From Bacteroidaceae bacterium (GTDB taxonomy: Bacteria > Bacteroidota > Bacteroidia > Bacteroidales > Bacteroidaceae): a stretch of DNA of 9,185 nucleotides. Shown here piece by piece: positions 5,781 through 9,185 of this stretch; position 1 is the first letter of the stretch; the number at the start of each line of letters is the position of its first letter. Below the pieces are notes generated by a model. That model searched no databases, was not told where the DNA came from, and worked only from the letters and a program-made list of their open reading frames with translations. Made by a program: the position numbers and the translations under genes. The DNA is taken from positions 1-9,185 of the forward strand of contig CAAGDO010000017.1 in NCBI GenBank assembly GCA_900768625.1. Reading direction: 5' to 3'.

Positions 5781-7073
5781 ATGAAATATCTACCAAGAAT
5801 CGCCGACAATATATTGAAAGAAAGATTAGAAGTCTTCGGTGCAGTACTCATAGAGGGGCCAAAATGGACAGGAAAGACAACAACGGCACAACAACAAGCA
5901 CAAAGCATACTGAAGTTGCAGGATCCAGATAGAAGAGAGGAGAACCTTGTGACTGCTACCACTATGCCGTCGTTGCTCTTAAAAGGGAAACAACCTCGTC
6001 TGATAGATGAATGGCAAGATGCACCGACGCTTTGGGATGCAGTGCGCATTGCTGTTGACAATTCAGGTGGGAAACCAGGACAATACATTCTTACGGGCAG
6101 CAATACTGTGGATAAAGAAAAAATTTATCACAGCGGGACGGGACGTATATCACGCATGAAAATGTATCCAATGAGTCTGTGGGAATCAAACGATTCCTCA
6201 GGAGAAGTGTCTCTTAAGGAACTCTTTGACAATCCTAATTATGACATTGATGGAGCTACCAGCAAACTGGATATACCTTCACTTATTAGAGTTGCCTGCC
6301 GTGGCGGATGGCCTGTATCTTTGCAAATGCCTGAAAAATCAGGGGCATTAGTAGCAAGCGACTATCTAAACAGCGTTTGCGAAATAGACATCTCCTCCAT
6401 TGACAACAAAGAGCGTAACCCTAAGATTGCCAGACAAATCATGCGCTCATATGCACGAAATATCAGCACTATAGCCAAGCGAACCAACATTTTGGCCGAC
6501 ATTACATCTTCAGGTGACATCACTCTGTCTTTGGATACGATGGATGACTACATCAATATACTTGAGAAACTATATGTTATCCAAGATATAGATGCTTGGT
6601 GTCCGGCAATCAGAAGCAAAACAGCTATCCGCAGTATGCCCAAAAGAGGGCTCTCTGATCCTTCCATTGCCATTGCAGCAATGGGAATAAACGCAGAAGG
6701 CTTGGAAATGCAACTTAAGACATTCGGATTCATCTTTGAACAAATGTGTGCACGAGATCTCCGAGCTTACACCCCAGGTTTTGGCAATCATCTATCCTAC
6801 TATCGCGATCGCTACGGATTGGAAGCCGACTTAGTGCTTCATCTTGATGATGGACGCTTTGCTCTCATTGAGTGCAAGTTGGGTAGTCGAGAAATAGAGG
6901 ATGGTTCGAAGCATCTTTTAGAAATCAAACGACTGATACAGGAATACAACAAAACCGAAAAGCAAGTTCCTCTCCGCGAACCAGATTTACTTATTATCTT
7001 AACTGGGGGAAGTATGGCATACACCCGCCCTGATGGCGTGAAAGTCATTCCACTCGCTTGCTTGAAGGACTGA
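5781..7073 (+). CDS. AAA-type ATPase with C-terminal DUF4143 domain, second type (430 aa)
   Basis: The protein opens with MKYLPRIADNIL, typical of this subfamily. Walker A is GPKWTGKTT (residues 26-34), Walker B is RLIDEWQ (73-79) and the sensor-like strand is YILTGSNT (102-108). The C-terminal DUF4143 region carries LEADL (E348, D350) followed by LIECKLGS (E364, K366), a clear PD-(D/E)xK-like D-ExK arrangement. Family function is not established. It is about 55 residues longer than the ATPase at 664-1791 and differs in its Walker A (WTGK against QVGK), so the two are distant relatives rather than a recent duplication. The frame is open further upstream through the 23-bp array, but the promoter position and family-like N-terminus favour 5781. 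The gene is monocistronic and convergent with the MATE gene. Confidence 0.9.
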   Translation: MKYLPRIADNILKERLEVFGAVLIEGPKWTGKTTTAQQQAQSILKLQDPDRREENLVTATTMPSLLLKGKQPRLIDEWQDAPTLWDAVRIAVDNSGGKPGQYILTGSNTVDKEKIYHSGTGRISRMKMYPMSLWESNDSSGEVSLKELFDNPNYDIDGATSKLDIPSLIRVACRGGWPVSLQMPEKSGALVASDYLNSVCEIDISSIDNKERNPKIARQIMRSYARNISTIAKRTNILADITSSGDITLSLDTMDDYINILEKLYVIQDIDAWCPAIRSKTAIRSMPKRGLSDPSIAIAAMGINAEGLEMQLKTFGFIFEQMCARDLRAYTPGFGNHLSYYRDRYGLEADLVLHLDDGRFALIECKLGSREIEDGSKHLLEIKRLIQEYNKTEKQVPLREPDLLIILTGGSMAYTRPDGVKVIPLACLKD

Positions 7074-7136
7074 CATCCTATCATTGAAGTTTTACTCTTG
7101 TCTCACAGACAACTGCTGTATAAGTCAAGCAAAACC

Positions 7137-7222
7137 AACGCATCATTCCCGTGTCATTCAACCATCAGGAAAGCTATGACGTAGCCCAGACTAATGGCCG
7201 ACTGACACGGGAATGATGCGTT
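7137..7222. repeat. 86-bp hairpin element with perfect 20-bp inverted ends
   Basis: Arms 7137-7156 (AACGCATCATTCCCGTGTCA) and 7203-7222 are exact reverse complements. A small stem GCTAT-GAC-GTAGC lies inside. The arm resembles the arm of the 100-bp core element (13 of 16 positions over ACGCATNATNCCCGNG), so both may belong to one family. It sits between two convergent genes, 64 bp past the ATPase stop and 50 bp past the MATE stop, where it could serve as a bidirectional transcript end, although neither side has a long T-run. Confidence 0.82.
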
Positions 7223-7240
7223 TATTCCACGAAGACCATC

Positions 7241-7272
7241 AGGCTTCAAAGCGGGACGAAGGAACGAAGCCT
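7241..7272 (-). other. Short hairpin at the 3' end of the MATE gene
   Basis: AGGCTTC (7241-7247) and GAAGCCT (7266-7272) are 7-bp inverted repeats around an 18-nt loop. The right arm touches the stop codon of the MATE gene. With no T-run, this is a weak terminator candidate at best. Confidence 0.35.
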
Positions 7273-8657
7273 CAACTTTGCAGCAAGCCGCTGCGCATTT
7301 CGCGGCGGAGAATGATGAGGAAAGAGGTGAGCACCATACTTCCGGTGAGCACCCACGAAAGGGGATAGACCGACATGAGGATGCGGAAGCCCGGCCATAT
7401 GGGGCAGACGGCAAACACCCATATCACTCGGAGCACACAGGTGCCGAAAATGGTGTAGAGCGTGGGCATGAGCGAACGCCCCATGGCACGGAGCGAAGAA
7501 CCCGAGATCTCATAGCTGCAGGCCAGCCATTGCCAGATGAGGGCCGTCTGCATACGTTCCAGTCCGAACTGATGGACAAGAGGGTCGGGACTGAAAAGGC
7601 TGAGAAAGAAATCGCCCTGCCAGGTGATGCAGACGTTGGCCAACCCACTCGTCAGCACGGCCATTCCCATGCAGATGAGGAAGATGCGACGGACACGGTC
7701 CATGCGGCGCGCACCGTAGTTCTGGCCGATGAAGGTGATGGCAGCACCGTTGAAGGCCGTCATGATATAGTAGCAATAGTATTCGAAATTCTGAGCGGCC
7801 GACGATCCGGCCACTGCACTGGGTCCATAGGTGTTGATGGTCGACTGCACCAAGACGTTGGAAATGGAGAAGATCATGCCTTGCACGCCTGCCGGTACGC
7901 CGATTTGCAGCATGCGCGTGCATTCGCGGCGGTCCAGACGGAGATGGCGCACATCGAGGCGGAACGGACCGGGTTCGCGCATGAGGAGCACCACCATGAC
8001 GACAGCACTCACGGCATTGGCAATGCCTGTGGCGATGGCCACACCTTCCACACCCATGTGGAGCACGAGGACAAAGAAGAGATTGAGCAGCGTGTTGACA
8101 ATGCCTGCTGCCACGAGGATATAGAGCGGACGCCGCGTATCGCCCATGCTGCGCAGAATGGCGGATCCGAAATTGAACACCATGAAGAAGGGCATGCCGA
8201 GGAAATAGATGCGGAGATAGAGGACGGCCATATCGAGCACCTCGGGCGGGGTGTCCATCCAGGTGAGAATGGGACGGGCGATACATACGCCCGTGACGAG
8301 CAGAATGGCACCGCTGACGAGGGCCAACACGCCGATGGTGCTCACCGAGCGGCGGATGCGCTCAGCATCGTTCTGCCCGATATGGTTGGAGAGGATGGCG
8401 TTGGCACCCATGGATATACCCATGAAGAGGTTGATGAGCAGGCTGATCACGGGGGCGTTGCTGCCCACAGCGGCCAGGGCACGGGAACCTACGAAGTGGC
8501 CCACAACGGCCACATCGATGGAGTTGAACAGCTGCTGCAGCATGCTGCTCATTGCGAGCGGAAGACTGAAAAGGAGAATTTTGACAAACAGCGGCCCGTT
8601 GAGGAGATCCATCTTCCCTTTGGCCGACGGCATGATTGCATTCTTTGGGGTTGACAT
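7272..8657 (-). CDS. MATE family multidrug/Na+ or H+ antiporter (461 aa)
   Basis: MATE transporters are 12-helix inner-membrane pumps that export cationic drugs or metabolites in exchange for Na+ or H+. After a short polar N-terminus the protein shows LLNGPLFVKILLFSLPLA (18-35), DVAVVGHFVG (48-57) and ALAAVG. The second half repeats the plan with QIGVPAGVQGMIFSISNVLVQ (251-271) and SAVAGSSAA (280-288). GQN appears at matching places in both halves (94-96 and 311-313, the latter as GQNYGA). The length is normal for the family. Substrate and coupling ion cannot be told from this sequence. I use ATG at 8657, though Met9 or Met16 are possible starts. It follows the tRNA-Pro terminator on the same strand, so it needs its own promoter in 8658-8728; I see no good consensus there. 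Confidence 0.93.
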   Translation of the reverse strand: MSTPKNAIMPSAKGKMDLLNGPLFVKILLFSLPLAMSSMLQQLFNSIDVAVVGHFVGSRALAAVGSNAPVISLLINLFMGISMGANAILSNHIGQNDAERIRRSVSTIGVLALVSGAILLVTGVCIARPILTWMDTPPEVLDMAVLYLRIYFLGMPFFMVFNFGSAILRSMGDTRRPLYILVAAGIVNTLLNLFFVLVLHMGVEGVAIATGIANAVSAVVMVVLLMREPGPFRLDVRHLRLDRRECTRMLQIGVPAGVQGMIFSISNVLVQSTINTYGPSAVAGSSAAQNFEYYCYYIMTAFNGAAITFIGQNYGARRMDRVRRIFLICMGMAVLTSGLANVCITWQGDFFLSLFSPDPLVHQFGLERMQTALIWQWLACSYEISGSSLRAMGRSLMPTLYTIFGTCVLRVIWVFAVCPIWPGFRILMSVYPLSWVLTGSMVLTSFLIILRREMRSGLLQS

Positions 8658-8728
8658 GGCGATGCTTGTTTGTTGTGGTGAATCGGGTTTGCACGTATGT
8701 TCCGGCGGGGGAATGACCGGTATATATG

Positions 8729-8763
8729 AAAAAAAGCAGCAACGACTCGAAAGTCATTACTGC
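8729..8763 (-). terminator. Intrinsic terminator of the tRNA-Pro gene
   Basis: On the minus strand GCAGTAATGACT pairs with AGTCGTTGCTGC (12 bp including two G-T pairs) around a TTCG tetraloop, followed immediately by seven Ts. It starts 17 nt after the tRNA discriminator base. Confidence 0.9.
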
Positions 8764-8779
8764 ATGTCTTACAATTCAG

Positions 8780-8854
8780 TCGGGGTGACTGGATTCGAAC
8801 CAGCGACCACACGCCCCCCAGACGCGTACTCTAACCGGGCTGAGCTACACCCCG
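8780..8854 (-). tRNA. tRNA-Pro, anticodon GGG
   Basis: The minus strand folds as a complete cloverleaf. The acceptor stem CGGGGTG/CACCCCG has the C1-G72 pair and A73 typical of bacterial tRNA-Pro. The D stem is GCTC/GAGT. The anticodon stem CGCGT/GCGTG carries the loop CTGGGGG (T33, anticodon GGG, G37). The variable loop is TGGTC, and the T arm is GCTGG-TTCGAAT-CCAGT. No CCA is encoded at the 3' end, so CCA would have to be added after transcription. GGG reads CCC and CCU proline codons. Confidence 0.95.
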
Positions 8855-8865
8855 AATTGCGAGTG

Positions 8866-8896
8866 CAAAAGTACGGCTTTTTTCCAAGATGACAAA
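8866..8896 (-). promoter_or_regulatory. Promoter of the tRNA-Pro gene
   Basis: On the minus strand TTTG (8896-8893), a 19-nt gap and TACTTTTG (8873-8866) match the Bacteroides consensus. The tRNA begins 11 nt after the -7 box, so initiation is only a few bases before the mature 5' end. Confidence 0.75.
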
Positions 8897-8969
8897 TTTC
8901 CGAGCGGTTTTTTTGCGGAAAAATTTGAAAAAATGGATTTTTGGGGGTAATTCTCACCTTGGACGAAGC

Positions 8970-9022
8970 GTGAACAAAGAGAAACTTGTGATTCCCGTGC
9001 GGAAATCACATGTTCTGTTCAC
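8970..9022. repeat. Nested hairpin of unknown role
   Basis: An inner hairpin at 8983-9014 pairs AACTTGTGATTCCC with a right arm that is complementary at 12 of 14 positions. An outer 7-bp pair, GTGAACA (8970-8976) and TGTTCAC (9016-9022), encloses it. The ATTCCCGTG stretch also occurs in the arm of the 86-bp element at 7137, so this could be a decayed, shorter relative. It lies in gene-free DNA (8897-9185), where I see no coding frame with a recognisable product. Confidence 0.5.
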
Positions 9023-9138
9023 CCATCACCGCATTCCTACTAGACTGTAAAGTCTAAAAGTTGAATAAGATATATATGAGCATTAGAAAACAAGTTGCGC
9101 TCTTTTGTAAGTGTTGGAGACTTCTCACGTGGATATTT

Positions 9139-9179
9139 GCGCTTCGCGCGGTTTTCAACGTTAATGTCCGCCAATTGGC
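9139..9179. repeat. REP-like hairpin and palindrome at the window edge
   Basis: GCGC-TTC-GCGC (9139-9149) is followed by the 10-bp palindrome GCCAATTGGC (9170-9179), set in an imperfect larger palindrome that begins with TTAATG and ends with GTTAA. A GC-rich hairpin next to a GCC(A)ATT(A)GGC-type palindrome also occurs at 358-395, suggesting a related repeat that continues beyond the window. A further small stem, TAGACT-GTAA-AGTCTA, lies at 9041-9056. Confidence 0.4.
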
Positions 9180-9185
9180 CGTTAA

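Noticed and set aside
5531..6103. 190-codon minus-strand frame with repeating FLWRFNRLFCG-like segments
   Set aside because: The repeats come from the 23-bp array read in shifting frames, and the rest is opposite the ATPase Walker A region.
7278..8654. Long plus-strand open frame opposite the MATE gene (458 codons)
   Set aside because: The product is His/Glu/Asp-rich without helices or motifs, while the minus strand encodes a complete MATE transporter.
8658..8728. Promoter for the MATE gene
   Set aside because: No TTTG/TAnnTTTG pair at correct spacing was found. A sequence TACGTGCA is too far from consensus to report.
8933..8945. ATGGATTTTTGGG shared with the palindrome at 1855-1924, suggesting a second operator
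   Set aside because: Only 13 low-complexity bases match, with no inverted partner and no suitably placed promoter; likely chance.
9104..9139. Plus-strand promoter TTTG with GATATTTG near the right edge
   Set aside because: The gap is 24 nt rather than 19-21 and the -7 box has a mismatch at its first base.

Overview
The window looks like Bacteroidetes chromosome, most likely order Bacteroidales and perhaps Prevotellaceae. Four promoters match the Bacteroides-type layout (a -33 TTTG, a 19-20 nt gap, then a -7 TAnnTTTG). Gene starts lack clear Shine-Dalgarno sequences, a DUF4492 gene precedes cydA, and the tRNA encodes no CCA. The genus call is an inference from style, not from a marker gene.

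Layout from left to right. Positions 2-151 hold the 3' end of a YhcG/DUF1016-type PDDEXK nuclease gene (+). Positions 152-663 are non-coding: a 291-bp element with 26-bp terminal inverted repeats runs into the first copy of a 145-bp repeat. A DUF4143 AAA-type ATPase gene lies at 664-1791 (-). Its promoter overlaps a 70-bp palindrome (1855-1924), and the second 145-bp copy follows at 1932-2076, so the ATPase gene is bracketed by direct repeats. Positions 5097-2107 (-) are a cytochrome bd oxidase operon in the order DUF4492 gene, cydA, cydB, with a near-consensus promoter at 5150-5180. Positions 5181-5780 hold a short 21-bp tandem repeat, an unassigned stretch and a 23-bp tandem array that ends 2 bp before the promoter of a second, different DUF4143 ATPase gene (5781-7073, +). 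An 86-bp hairpin element (7137-7222) separates this gene from a convergent MATE efflux pump gene (8657-7272, -). A tRNA-Pro(GGG) gene (8854-8780, -) follows with its own promoter and an intrinsic terminator. The last 290 bp are non-coding, with several small hairpins.

How it fits together. The cyd operon (high-affinity quinol:O2 oxidoreductase), the MATE pump and the tRNA look like resident chromosomal genes. The nuclease fragment and the two ATPases look like accessory genes embedded in repeat-rich, more AT-rich DNA (about 42% GC in one sampled ATPase line against 60% in one sampled cydA line). I see no complete defence system, CRISPR array, transposase or phage module. The most distinctive content is the non-coding architecture: hairpin elements placed just 3' of genes, and repeats placed directly against both ATPase promoters.
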